From assembly GCA_950022655.1 (NCBI GenBank), contig OX465588.1, positions 26,893,525 to 26,957,524 on the forward strand: a DNA stretch of 64,000 nt. Direction: 5' to 3'. The notes below the pieces were generated by a model. That model worked only from the letters and a program-made list of their open reading frames with translations. It was not told the DNA's origin and ran no database searches. Positions 1 through 13,000 of this stretch are shown piece by piece. This stretch comes from Alentia gelatinosa (taxonomy: Eukaryota; Annelida; Polychaeta; Phyllodocida; Polynoidae). Both the position numbers and the translations under genes were made by a program. Within the stretch, counting starts at the first letter, position 1, and each line of letters opens with the position of its first letter.

Positions 1-479
1 TGCTTCAGGGCACTTCCGGAGCTAGTGCAAATGATGCCTCAAGACATCATTTAACATTTTTTTTGTTAAAATATCATTTATCTCAGCTGATTCGACAAGG
101 ATCTTTAAAAAGTTTTCGGAGCTTATGTAGAACACCTTTATAGTGATTATTGATAAATAATTGTATAGTTATCACAATGAAAACATTGACAGAGAACTTG
201 AAATGTGGTGGAAAAGAATCAATTTTCTCAACAATTGTAACATCGGCCTGCACTACATAGGTGATCCTGTGTTAGGCAGGCTGCATTTAAAGACGTGCAC
301 CTGCGACCAGGTGCCATAAGGAAAGGGTTAACGCTTACTAATACACGAGCGTTAGAGAGTGCATTACGAAGTCAATAAAATGTAGTCAGAGATGGCACCT
401 TTCCATTTTATTTTTCATTTTACATTTATTAGATAATTTTTCCTTGTGCAAAACAAAGACGTTATCATATGAGCCTCAT

Positions 480-640
480 TCACGTCATTTAAACAAGGGA
501 TTGAACCTCTTCAAACCCTCAGCTCCATGCCATGGCTGACAGCAATTTGTTTTCCATATTTTCTTGGGTTTCTATGAGGTAACACATTCCACATGAAAAA
601 TATTTCCAATTTTACCCCTCACCTAGACTGAGATACCTGT
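480..640. repeat. Dispersed repeat family A, copy
   Basis: Contains the shared order TTGAACCTC, TTTCTTGGG.TTCTATGAGG, ACATTCCACATGAAAAA, TTTCCAATTTT. Other copies are 5220-5480 and 8040-8220 in the same orientation, and 46690-46930 and 52720-52975 inverted. Seen only by internal comparison; no known family name is assigned. Confidence 0.55.
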
Positions 641-987
641 ATGATTGATAATTGGGTAGTTCACATAAATCTATTTAGTCCTGTACAGTTGTTTTCTAGG
701 CGATGTCAGGAAAGATTCCAGCTTGTCCTATTAAATTTAAGAAAAACAAATCATCATCTTTCACGTCCTTTAAAAAAAAATCTTACATATCTTATTTTTC
801 CTTAACACAATTCTCTCGTTGAAAATTAAATTTTATTAATTACGTGGCTAGAGCCTACCTATTACTACCGATGCTACCTAAAAAAAATCCATAAAAATTT
901 AGAAAATGAAGGCACATACTTCAGGAAATCCTCTATAGAATAGTTGCTGTAAGTTCACTATAACGGTGTATTTTCTATTGGTTCCAG

Positions 988-1045
988 TTGGCGATGTCTG
1001 TTTTACTTTGTCGCCTTCCACTACGGCCTATATGTTCTTTGGGAC
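988..1045 (+). CDS. CERS: CerS exon a (first visible coding exon)
   Basis: 58 nt: one base completing a split codon plus 19 codons, WRCLFYFVAFHYGLYVLWD. It starts after TTCCAG and ends before GTGAGT. The WR...FY...G...LW pattern is the start of the TLC domain in ceramide synthases, where the protein re-enters the membrane. The upstream exon that supplies the first two bases of the split codon is not in the window. Confidence 0.85.
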
Positions 1046-4000
1046 GTGAGTTGCATTCTCTTTATCTGGTGTCTAGTATCAATTACAACGATGATTAGCA
1101 GGCTACTAATTACACCCCTTAAATGTATGCAAGAAGAAACCGTCAAATTAAAGTACCTTGTGACACAGATATGCACTTGACTTAGGATGTTTTCAAGAGC
1201 TTAGATGTAAACGTATAGAGTTTTAATAACATGCAAAATCCTATGTTGACCATCTTGATATGTAAATATTGATATTTATCAAGAAACTTCATCTTAACTA
1301 TTCATTAATTTGTAAAATTCTTTACATTTATATTATACACAAACCTGTAGTCCCTTTTTAAAAAAATAAAGTGTCGTTAACCCTCGATATATTAATTACC
1401 TGATAATTTTATTTTTCTGTCAGATTTGTTTATTCTTTGCAATTCCTTGCAGGCACCTTGGCTCGCAGATACAAAACATTGCTGGTATGGATATCCTAAA
1501 CAGGTAAGGCAATAGACATTATACATCGAGTCGGAGAATCACCATTCTGACTTTGCTGGATATATCTCCGAAAGTTTCTCTATATAAATAGTTTGCTATA
1601 TTGAGAAAACAAAGACTAAACGGACACTGTTAAGTCAAGCAACACAATAAAAGAGCACTAAAACTTTTTTTCTTTTTTTTTAAGTATTCTTATCTTTATG
1701 CACAGTGTATAGGTCTAGACAATGATGAAAAGATATATATTCCTACTGTCATTAGCTAAAAAAAAAATCCTCCTGTAATTAGCGTATGTGATGTATAGTT
1801 TTTAATAAGAAAATGTTCTTGACATATATTTAGAGATTGTTCATGTAAATGTACGATGTATTCCTAAACATCCTTTCGTTACAAATTAGTATATTACTGT
1901 AATGAGGATTGAAAATAAACAAGATGAGGATGTAGGACAATATAGGCAATTTTAAGAAAAAATAATCATAACTTATAGGAAAAGAAATGTAGTACTGATG
2001 ATTTAAATAGAAAATCAAGTATCGATAATACGAAGGAACTGCATCAAGATCCATATCCATTGAACATACGCCATTAGTTTTAGTTGTGGAGTAATCTCAC
2101 GAGGTAAAGCTGAGTGAGATTACGTAGCAAACCAAAATGAACGGCATATTTTCAGTAGCTATGGATTTGTGACATCATTCCCCCGTTGAGTATTTTTGAC
2201 AATACTCCATGGGCGTTGAGCTCGAGTTCTATGGGGAAAAAATACCAGGAGTGAGATAAAAGCGCGTCTCCGTTAAAGGAAATGTTATTGTTGGGACTAA
2301 GCACATCATATCTTAGTACTGTGTGAAATGTGAAAACCTGCTCAGGGAAATACCAGGACATACTTTGATACCATCAGTCCAGCGGGTTTTACAACATTCA
2401 TAAAGACAGCCTGAACATGTAACCATCAGTGAGCTAAAATACCACGAAGGGACTTATATTGGGCTCCCACTAATCAGTAGGTTTTCCCTGTTTAATAATA
2501 GCTCAGTCCAGATCAAATTAACGGTTCCCTACGGTAATTCTAAGTCGGTATGCCATTATATTTTTGTCATTCCTCTTGGCCTAGTTTGATATTGAAGGAG
2601 TCTGATGTTAAAATAAGGTGACTGACTAGTTATTTTGTAATTGTGAATTTACTACATCGCAAGTGTGTCAGTCGTGGTTTACTGGCACAAGTGACTTAGT
2701 CTTGTAATGAAAAGTTTGTTTTAGGTCTTTCAAAATCAATATTTGCATGATGAAAATAAGAAATGCCAACAGGGACAAAAATGGACCCGTTAACTCCTAG
2801 ATAAAGAAGAAATTAGGAAAACAATGTGAACATAGGCAATAATAGATACTTTTGTAGACAGACGGCCGTAAACCATGAGAGGTTCAGGCGTAGAAAGACA
2901 CGAGCGTCAACTTAGGGACAGTATATAAGTTAAATAGTATGTGTGTGAGACGAAGCTGTTTTCCCAGGAAAATAGCGGATAAGAAAAATTACAACCCACT
3001 ATAAGTCAAATAGTAACCTAGCTTTAAGTGTTTGCGGACACAATGCATATAGTTGTATATTGAATTTGAATTGTATCGAATGCTGTTAATTGGGAATCAC
3101 CCAGTGATACTGTTTTTGTACTGTCCTGTGCGTAATATTAGCCTTGTATTGTACCTTTGTGTACGTATGTCCTGTGGTGTGTTGTTGTCCTTCGCTAATG
3201 GATATGTCATATGATACAAGATACAACAGGCTGAGTACTGTCATACATGAACTTATGTAATAGCAGCGTCATATGACCTGTTTCAGTACACTACCTTAGT
3301 GTCTCGGACTAAATGACTGAATGTCGACCTTATTATCCTTGAAGCATCCAGTTAGAATACTTGATCAATGTATGAAACATAAAGACTAAAAAACTACTCA
3401 GTGAAATAATAACACATAAGAAGTCACCTTATTTCAACCAGAAATGATCGAGATTCCCTTTTTCTCTGTCTTTTTGGTAATTATTCATACGTGTGTTTTT
3501 CATTGATTTATGAGCATACGTAGACCAGTATTGATCGCCAGCTATACTCAGAAGATGTTTAATTCATTGCTAAGGCTTCTTTTTGTGCATTTTATTGATC
3601 GATAAGCTATCTACAGAAAAAGATGTTATTGTTTGGTAGGTCTGCTCTATTCTAATCATACATAGAGTGCAAACAAGAGAACCTCCAAGCTGCGCAATAG
3701 ATATGATTACTATCCAAAAGAGAAAACAAAGAATAGGGACGTACACAAAATCGCCAACATTTTTAACCCCATCCCTACCGTGTATCTACTTTTTGGATGG
3801 CCTCAAGAACACCTAGTATATATTTTATTTATTTATAAGCATACTTAAAATGTGTTCTGTAGATTCCAAGAATATTTAGAGCATGTGTTTTATTGATTTA
3901 TAAGTATACATTATGTGTGTTCTATTGATTCTAATGACATTTAGAGTATGTGTTTTATTGATTTATAAGTATACACTAAGTGTGTTTGTTCTAAGGCTAT

Positions 4001-7000
4001 TTACAGTATGTGTTTTTTTATTGATTTATAAGCCTACATACGGTGTGTTTGTTGATTGCAGCACGTGTCAGAATGGATATACTGGTACTATATGGTGGAA
4101 CTGGGCTTCTACCTCTCACTCATCATCTCCTTGTTCATGGACGAACGGAGGAAGGTATGCCATTCAATGGTCTTCTATACAGGGATGCAAGGTTTCCGAT
4201 AATTGACGGAATTCCTACATTTCGTATACATCGTTAACACTAAATTTATAGCCATTCTTTTCCAAAATAATGTTATGAATGATTCGTTTTAATAGCGTTT
4301 TAGTATTTTCCTCAGTCCCGACTTTCATCCAAGTCTAATCAAACAGATTGGACGTTAAACTACCCAAACAAACTGTTAATAATCAGATTTTTATCCGGCT
4401 TGCCATAGACGTGTTCTCGCCACATCTTGTTAAAACCATCAATACAAAGATGCCTCTGTTAGGCTGCAAATTCAACGTGACAAAAATTTCCCCATTTTTC
4501 CTTGACCCTAAATGGCATCTCGATAGATATAGTGGCTTCTGTATACCCTCAGGCTCGCCTGGGACGGTAGAACACGTTCTTCTAATGCATAGTAGTCTTT
4601 TTTCCCTAAATATATGTTAAGATTTAACAGCATTCACCATACCAAGAAAAGTAAAACTAATATCCTTTAATCAATAAAAATGTCACCAACGACAAGGTGT
4701 TATTAGTAACTAGCTCGTGGTTCTCATTCCATGATGGAGAATTTTTTCTTTTATTTTCTTCGTGATGGAGAATTTTGAATGGCATGTTGACTTATTTTCC
4801 ATGCACCTGCAGGACTTTTGGGAGATGATGATCCATCACATAGCCACAATAACCCTTTTGACCTTCTCCTGGGGAAACAACATGGTCCGCATCGGCACAC
4901 TGGTCCTCTGTATCCACGACGCAGTCGACTACTGGCTCGAGGTAAGTACTCATATCTCACCCCTGGTATTTTTGTCCCATAGGCTTAGCATTGGGAATCC
5001 ATTCTCCATGTCCACATGAACATTGCAGTCCGTGCTCCATGGTCTATATCCTGTCTGTTGACCATTCTAGTAGTGTGTATAGGTGTGAGATTAAGACAGA
5101 AAACAACTCGTTTGAAAGCTACATGATATTCACCTGGCTGTCGTCTCATTCATACCACTCCTCATCAAAGTCGTAGAGAACGACGACTTTGACCAAAACT
5201 TGTTGGTTTCTTCTTTATAGTTCCATGGCTGACACAGACAGATTTCCCATTTTTCTCGGGTCTCTTGGAGGCAGCAAATACCATTAATTTTATCATCTAA
5301 AAAGGATTGTATAAGGTGAGACTCATTCTCACCAAGAAAACAGTGGTTTGAATCTCCCCACACACCCTCAACCCTATTCCATGATGTGTTTTCTCAGTCT
5401 CTCTGAGGCAGTAAATTCCGTATTAACAATATATCCACTCTTTTCCCTTGACCCCAACTGACATCCCTCCACTTTGATAGTTTATAGATTTATTGAAAAC
5501 ATCAAAACGAATTGACAGAATAAGTCTACACATGTGAAAATCTTTAGTCTTTGGTCCCTACGCTGCTATAACCTCAGGGTCCCCTGGGGTGTAAAACCAC
5601 CCACAACTTGTTCCGTCTTAACGATTCTCAAAATCCCCAAATCATATCTGAGGACCAGAAGCACATGGTAAAGTCGATTAACGTCAAAGAACTTGTCTAA
5701 TCGTAACAGTTGTCCCTCTTCAGGGAAACTTGCCGTCATGTGAGGACCGCTAGCATTTTCTAAAGTCTAAGTCTATGTGCTTTTTTTTTATCTTTACAAT
5801 TTTCTTTCCTGGGGCAAAGAATAAGTTGGAAAAATTAGGTTTGTTTTTTCAGGGAATTGCTTCATAAGTTATCTTGGGACCGCTAGCGTAGTGTAAAGAC
5901 TTTTAAGCCTGGGGGATATAGTTGATCGGACGGTTCAACTTACATGTTGCACCTTGTCTCTCACAACTTAGGGCTTTATTTAGTTCGTGCAGGTTCGATT
6001 CCACCCATGGCCATACTCAGAAACAATCGGGATCACACTCCACAATTTGTTTAACCATTGGTCCCCAGTGAAAATATATGGGGTCACAGTAAACCACTAC
6101 CCATTGTTTATTAGTGGCCGTAAACCACACCCATGGTTTACGGCTTTTCCAAACCCATCATTGAGATTCTACGAATAGAAATTATCATTGATGACCATGG
6201 GTAAGAAATACAACAATCATTGGTCTTTAGACGGTCGACCCCACTCTGTCTGTAAACCACTCGAGGTTGACGACATAATAGTCTCGCTATCGCGCGTCTA
6301 TTACTACGCGGCAACCCCTCATGGTTTACGGCCGCCCGTCCAAAAATTAATCGATTATTGTTTATGTATCGCATTTGATAGATGCCATAAGTAGCTCCAA
6401 AAATGTATGGTTCTTTTTTTAAATCCTTATACAGTAAAGAAATTATATCGATCAAATCAGAGAGAAGGTTATCAAAGATTAAGATTGTTTTTCCTAGTTT
6501 GTATGAACTTGTGGGTACATACAATATCTAGAGAATATGGTCATAGGCAAGTACACCACTGGGGTCGGCATCTAGTAAATGATGCCATATATTGCTGGCT
6601 CGGTTACTCTGTATGCATTGTCGGTAATCTCTCTATATGGTCGATATCATTGTTTTATTGTGTCCATGAGCAACACCACCACAAAAACAACCTGATGGCA
6701 GTTTTACACTTGTTCAGAGATCTCTTTGTTTTCATTGCCATTTTATAAAATAGTATGAATTGGGTCTCATTAACACAATCAACAGTGGTTCAAATTCCCA
6801 ACACACCCCAGCCCCATTTTATGGGCAACAAGATGTTCTTAATGAAACTCATTTTATAGATCCGATCTTATTGCTCCACTGATAGCCGTTGGTCATTACT
6901 CAAATGTGGGAAATGACCGACCCTGCTCCAGGCGCTGACATAGCACCCTTTGATCACAGATCGCAGTATGAGGGGATTGTACATCGACAGATTGTAAGAG

Positions 7001-10000
7001 ATTCATTCAGACCTTTGTATTAGTGAGAACCGAGGATCAGTGTCATTGTGACTTATAGGCTTAAAGGCGAAGTTCCATTTACATGAATTTAGCTGCAATG
7101 TTACTACGGGTGTTGCACTAAGAGGTGGTTTGTGTCCTATTCATGTCTGAAATATGAACGTGGAATGTCTATACATGCCTCTTTAGGCTTAGATCCACGA
7201 ACGAGAGAAGAGCAGGATGGGAATTTAGAATAAACATGCCGCAAACATGATCACCACAAAATCATGTACATGTAAATGTAATTCCACCATAAGACTCTTG
7301 GACCAGTACCAACAGACCCGCCTACTTCAAGTGTCTGGGAAATACATGCCGAATGATTAACCAGGCGAGCTTTGTATGCTGCCAGACATCCCGCTTGGGG
7401 GCTGCCTAAAGGTACTGAATCTAGACTGGATCTATCAGCTGTAGCCTGGGGAGAGGTGAGGCCCAAACAAACTGAGCTGTGTTGATTAATCACCTGTACA
7501 TACAGCTTGTGTGTCGCTGCAAGCAGCTAGCAGGACGTCCCCCACCTGACACAGGTAACTGTCCTCACCCTGAGGGTCATTGCCTTGATCAAGGCACATT
7601 GTGTTTACAATACGGCTTAACAGATAAATGGAGCCAAAGTCCCGCTGAAACTGCAGATACCCGTGCTCAAAACACCATATCCGGAGGGAGATGCTCTTTG
7701 ATTATACAGGTTCGAGATTGTATGTCTTATTCTCCAGCCCTGTAGATGTATATTTTGGTACACTTAACAGCTGTCATTGTAGCTCTGAGACAAACTTATA
7801 CAGAGACGATTGTAATATAGTAAATTTCAATAGTAACTAACTAGACCAAAAACGAAATTCTAGCTACCAAAACTTTAGCACTAAGCCTGGTTCTTGCTGG
7901 CCTCCGGAAATGGTGTTTTGAGCACGGGTATCTGCGGTTTCATCGGGTTCACTTTGGCTCCCAAGAGGGATACCAGGTTTCTACTTGCCCATGGATAGCC
8001 ATGTTTTCTTTTCCAGTTTATAAAATCCCTTTTTTCTTGAGTAAAAGAAATATATAATAAATTGAGCCTCATTTATACCAATAAACCATTAGTTTGAACC
8101 TCCCACACGCCCCCATTCCGATACCAACACCAATGCTTTCTCAGTCCCGTTGAGGTTGTAAATTCCACATGAAAAGAGTTTCCAATGTTTTTCCAGACCG
8201 CAACTGACATCCCTAGATTATTCACTCATGATGTTGTTTGTTGTTGCAGGGTGCAAAGATTGCCAAATATCTTGGCTACCAAAGACTGTGCGACGTAATG
8301 TTTGTTATCTTCACAGCCAACTGGTTCGTTACCAGACTTGTCGTCTTTCCGTACAAGTAAGTTCTTCATGAATATATGATTCCTCATCCCCCTTGAAATT
8401 TCTCATTTATCTAAAGTCATGTATAGAAAACATAGTATCTCGTCAGATATAGACTATTAAACTAAGTACATCTACGCAGAATAATGAAGATGAGCTCTCT
8501 GTATGGTGTACACTGGTTGGTTAGCAAAACAAGGCTATTGGAGTTGCCACACACTAAAATACTTTAAAGATTTTTTTTATGTACTTTTAACTTCGGTTGT
8601 AACAGGAAGGCCTTAGCAATATACCTGTAAATTGAAATACATAAAAGGAGAAGAAATTGTGATTTGGGCGTGACGATGGTGCCACTAGTTGGGTTCACAG
8701 TCTATTATCAGGATCGATTATGATCCATTCATAGGCACACCTGCCACCTGGTGTTTTGTTTGGTGTCAGGGGCAAGATGGCTGCCTGCATGTGGCAATCG
8801 CTATGTGCCCTTTATTATCTTTCGTATGGTATGAAAATGTATGGGGACCCAGTAAAACATTACCCATTGTTTTAAATACTGTCAGATACCATAAACATTG
8901 CATAAATATTCAAATCTATTGTATATGGCCTCAGAGCCATTGTCTATGGGAAAATAGGCCCGTCGTGCTAAAGAGCAAGAAAATAGGCCCTATTGGTATA
9001 CCATTTGATATGGCAAATGAATGATAAATACCATGCATCTCTGAAGCCACTCCAGATTAATGTCGTAATACACTCACTAACACTCGCCTAGTACTATGCG
9101 TCAATATATAATGTATATAATAAACATAAATCTCCACCAACTTCTGCCGTACACTAACTCAGAACTCCTGAAAGCCTTGCCCTTGCTGACCAGTCAGTGT
9201 GCGCCGATATATAAATACGATAAAGTCTTAAATCTCTGCTCGTTGTAACTATGATATATTCTTCTGGAACTTGCAAATGGCATTGACTCGTTGTGACACA
9301 TCTAGTCCTCTATATCAGTATTTCCCCAGATCCCAGCAGAACATTGCTCGGTGGTTCTGGGGGGTCATGATGAAAACCTGAAAGATTTTCTGGATCTTTT
9401 ATAATATTCCAGTCCCGTGCCTGATCAGATGTGGATATTAGTTTAGTTGGAGTTAATATCTGTGTAGAAAAGACAGAAACTGTTACAGTCGTCATGTAAA
9501 TATACTCGCTGCAGCTAAAATAGTATTTTTTAACACACAAAACCTATGGGATGTTATCTTCAAATAATTATGAACCTTTTGGTTAATGTTTACAGTCAAA
9601 GAGATCTATAGAAATTTATAACAACGTTAAGAGTAATAAGATATACATTGAATGATAGTCATTGCCATTTGTAACGCCGCATGTTGGTAATTTGCTGTTT
9701 TTTATGGCAACTTTAATGAATGTTATCTCTTTGTATCATTTGGATTGATTTATACAACGTAGTATAATTTGGGTTGATTTATACAAAGCATGCCCAATAC
9801 ATGTATTTATGCTATGATTATTTGGTCATAGATGTTAACGTTCATTTATAGAGAACAATTGTCAGTAACACTCTAATTGATATGTATTTCTGATGGCCTC
9901 TTACCTGAGTATTTAATTTCTACACAGACATATGTTTCTCGCATGAACCAATCATCTTATTCACCAAATTTTGATTAATTTCGCTTTCTTCCCCATTGTT

Positions 10001-13000
10001 GTGATTAAATATTATCTTTTTAAAAGATTCATTTCAGATGCCTGCCAGCAGAATCCTTATCATCAATTTATATTTTTACTTTCTAGAGAATGCTGATATT
10101 GCTGTGAATTTTAACGTCTGTTTATTATGTGTTCATTCCTCCGTTTCAAATGAATCAAATGTCGCCTGCTTTGTTGTAGTGTCATAACACACAAAAATGT
10201 AGCCAGAATCTCAACCCATACAAAATACTGAAACACTTTTGTACATCCTGTTACTATTCAGCCTTGCTAGATGATAATTCAACAAAATGAATGATTTAAT
10301 CCTTATAGCAAAATCATGTCCTATGCTTTCTGACAAATTTCCATTTCTTTTGACAATGAACGCCCCAGTCTGTATCTGTTTATGTTCGTGATCATCAAAA
10401 TTATCTTACAAAGGCATTACTTTCCTAGAGTCTAATTTGTTTGTAATGGATAGAAAGATGACCTTTACAGTGAAACTAGCTTTTTTGAGATCATAATGAC
10501 TTGAATTTTTACATTTTCAATATTTCTCTATGTAGCGATACCATTCCGAAACATCCGTACTTGGGAATTTTTCACTGTAAAGATGTCTCAGGGAGAGGGG
10601 GAAAATAGAATCTACAACGCTGGGGAAATGCCACATAATTTGAAGCTCACGACCAAAACAAATACTTCCAGAGATCCCAGTTTTCCGGTACTTCCAGTTC
10701 AATTTTCATAATATTAAAGATAAGTAGCGGAATTCTGCAGCATTCTATAATAATCCTGCTATTTTTACGAGTCCTCATTGACATCCCTGGAGCATATAAA
10801 TATGCACACATTCCCAAAAAAGACAACTTCCTCTTAAGGCTGCCTTTGACCCTGAGTTAATGCACTCAGAGATAAAATATACCAGCTATCACCTAGTGGC
10901 ATACTGTAAATAAAGTTTATTAAGAGACATTTGAAAAATGGTATAGATTCCCCGTTGCTGGTGTACAAACTGCAGTAAGTCTTTATTGAAATTGATATTT
11001 AACTGATCTGTTCTTCAAAACTACACAGCTTTGTATATATGAGCGTAAAGCTTATGAGACATTGACATGCCGATATTCTCTAATTAAATCTGGCCGCTGA
11101 AATCAGATTGGTGATGGAATGTCACATTCTTTACGGATTTTAATGATGCACCAATGGCCATTATTTACTACCCGGATGTGGGATATGACTGATACCAATA
11201 GCCATTAGTTGTTACTGGGATGTGGGATATGACTAACACTGATCTCCATTAGTTATTACTTAAATGTTGGATATGACTGACACCAATAGCCATGAGTTGT
11301 TACCCGGATGTGGGATATGACTGACACTGATCGCTATTAGTTATTACTCAAATGTGAGGTATAATTGACACAGATGGCCATTAGTTATTACTCGGATCTG
11401 GAATATGACTGACACTTATAGCCCTTAGTTATTACTCAGTTGTGGGATATGACTGACTTTGTCCGGAGCAGCTCACTTTGTTCACAATCAAGTCGAGGGA
11501 CTCATTCCTTTATCTGATTAATTTTTTTTGTTACCAATTTATTCCAACCATCCGGCCCGTGAGAATCCGGAATCTATGTCGATGTCTCATAAGCTCAAAT
11601 TGCTGTACATTGCCCAGTTGTAGATGGAATCCATGTCATAAGGTGTCCATATATGATCAAGAACCAGTTATGATTTCCAATTCATGTTTAGAATTTACAA
11701 GTCCTACTTCTATACGTCAAATGGACTGTGATTCTGTTGTCATTCCGACAGCGGTATGACAGCAACAATGATGTAGTTTTTAAAGATCAGCAAAGAAAAA
11801 GCAAAATGATAAAATAATTGTCATCTTTGATAAATACAAAACCTCTGGAGAGACCAATAATAGCCTCTCTCGTCAGGTAACAACAAAATCTAGGGATGAG
11901 TATCTTAAAAGTACAACGTCCATGTACAGTGTGTTTTTCCAAACACTGATAAGAAAAGAATTCTGACCTTCCTCCGGGAAACCAAATTTTTTTTAAAAGC
12001 GATAAAAATATATAAGTAGGGAAAGTTTTGTGATCAGGACTTTCCTCGCTCCTTTAACGAGCATTTGTAAATTATTGGAGACCTACATGATTGTAAAAAC
12101 GATGAGGAATTCTGAAAGGATTAGGTTGACCGGACGTAAAATCAATCAAAGCCTAAAAGGTGTGAAGGGTAATTCCCACAACATAGAGCAGGAGACCCCA
12201 AATGTAGAAAAGAGTGACAACCCCAAACCCCAGGAGAAGAAAGGATTTCTCAACTGGGACTTAATCATGAGGGCACCTTATAAACTGACAATACAGATTA
12301 TATCAATTATGATAAAAAGATACATGTTCACTATAAAAGTGAATATTCTGCCATGTTGAGGTCTGCGATGATATAAACAATCAATAAGTTTAAAGATTGT
12401 AGTGACAGAATATGGAATATTTCAACAATCTAGGAAATGCCTTTTTGAGTCACCGAGCACAAACATTAATAATTTTTCAAGATTATTCTCTTCATAAGTT
12501 TCTTTTCAATTACACTTTGAAAATGATTATTTAAAGTCGATTTAAGAAGAATGATCTGACACTTACGCTCAACTATCTATCTATCTACCAATCATAACAT
12601 TAGATATTGTAGCTGATTTGCACAATTTCTTCCCTGTTTCACTGTGTTGAGTGTTCTCTGTGTGATTTTTAACATGAGTCGATTTTTAAATGTTGTACTA
12701 ACCATTGTTCCATACAATGGTAATCTAGAATTAAGATATTTGGCATCAGGAAAAACAAATCCACCACGAATTAACAAGTTTCTGAACCACGAGAAAGATT
12801 CACTGAAAACTCCCTGAAATTGATTAATATTCCTAAAGAAATTACTAACCATTCAATAAGTTCAGGATTTTCGGAATATGAATATTTCATTTTGAAAAAA
12901 AGTAAATGGATGGCCAAGTCCAATGTGATCAATCACTGTTTCTCAAATGATTATTTTTGACCTCACCATTGTTGATGAGTCCAAAGAGAAAAAATTGCTT

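Larger units (their letters stand above)
4942..8249. other. CerS intron with dispersed repeats
   Basis: Contains two repeat-family copies (4952-5215 and 5220-5480), a third partial copy near 6760-6840 and a fourth at 8040-8220 close to the exon e acceptor. Around 6000-6330 the phrase GTAAACCA/CCATGG recurs in both orientations, suggesting a decayed inverted-repeat element. The open frame at 6138-6524 (minus) has no recognisable domain. Confidence 0.45.

Noticed and set aside
6138..6524. 128-codon minus frame in a CerS intron
   Set aside because: Low-complexity and repeat-derived (CCATGG/GTAAACCA phrases); no recognisable family.
12030..12359. 109-codon plus frame in a CerS intron
   Set aside because: Lys/Ile-rich as expected of AT-rich intron, no family motif, no matching splice phases to CerS exons.
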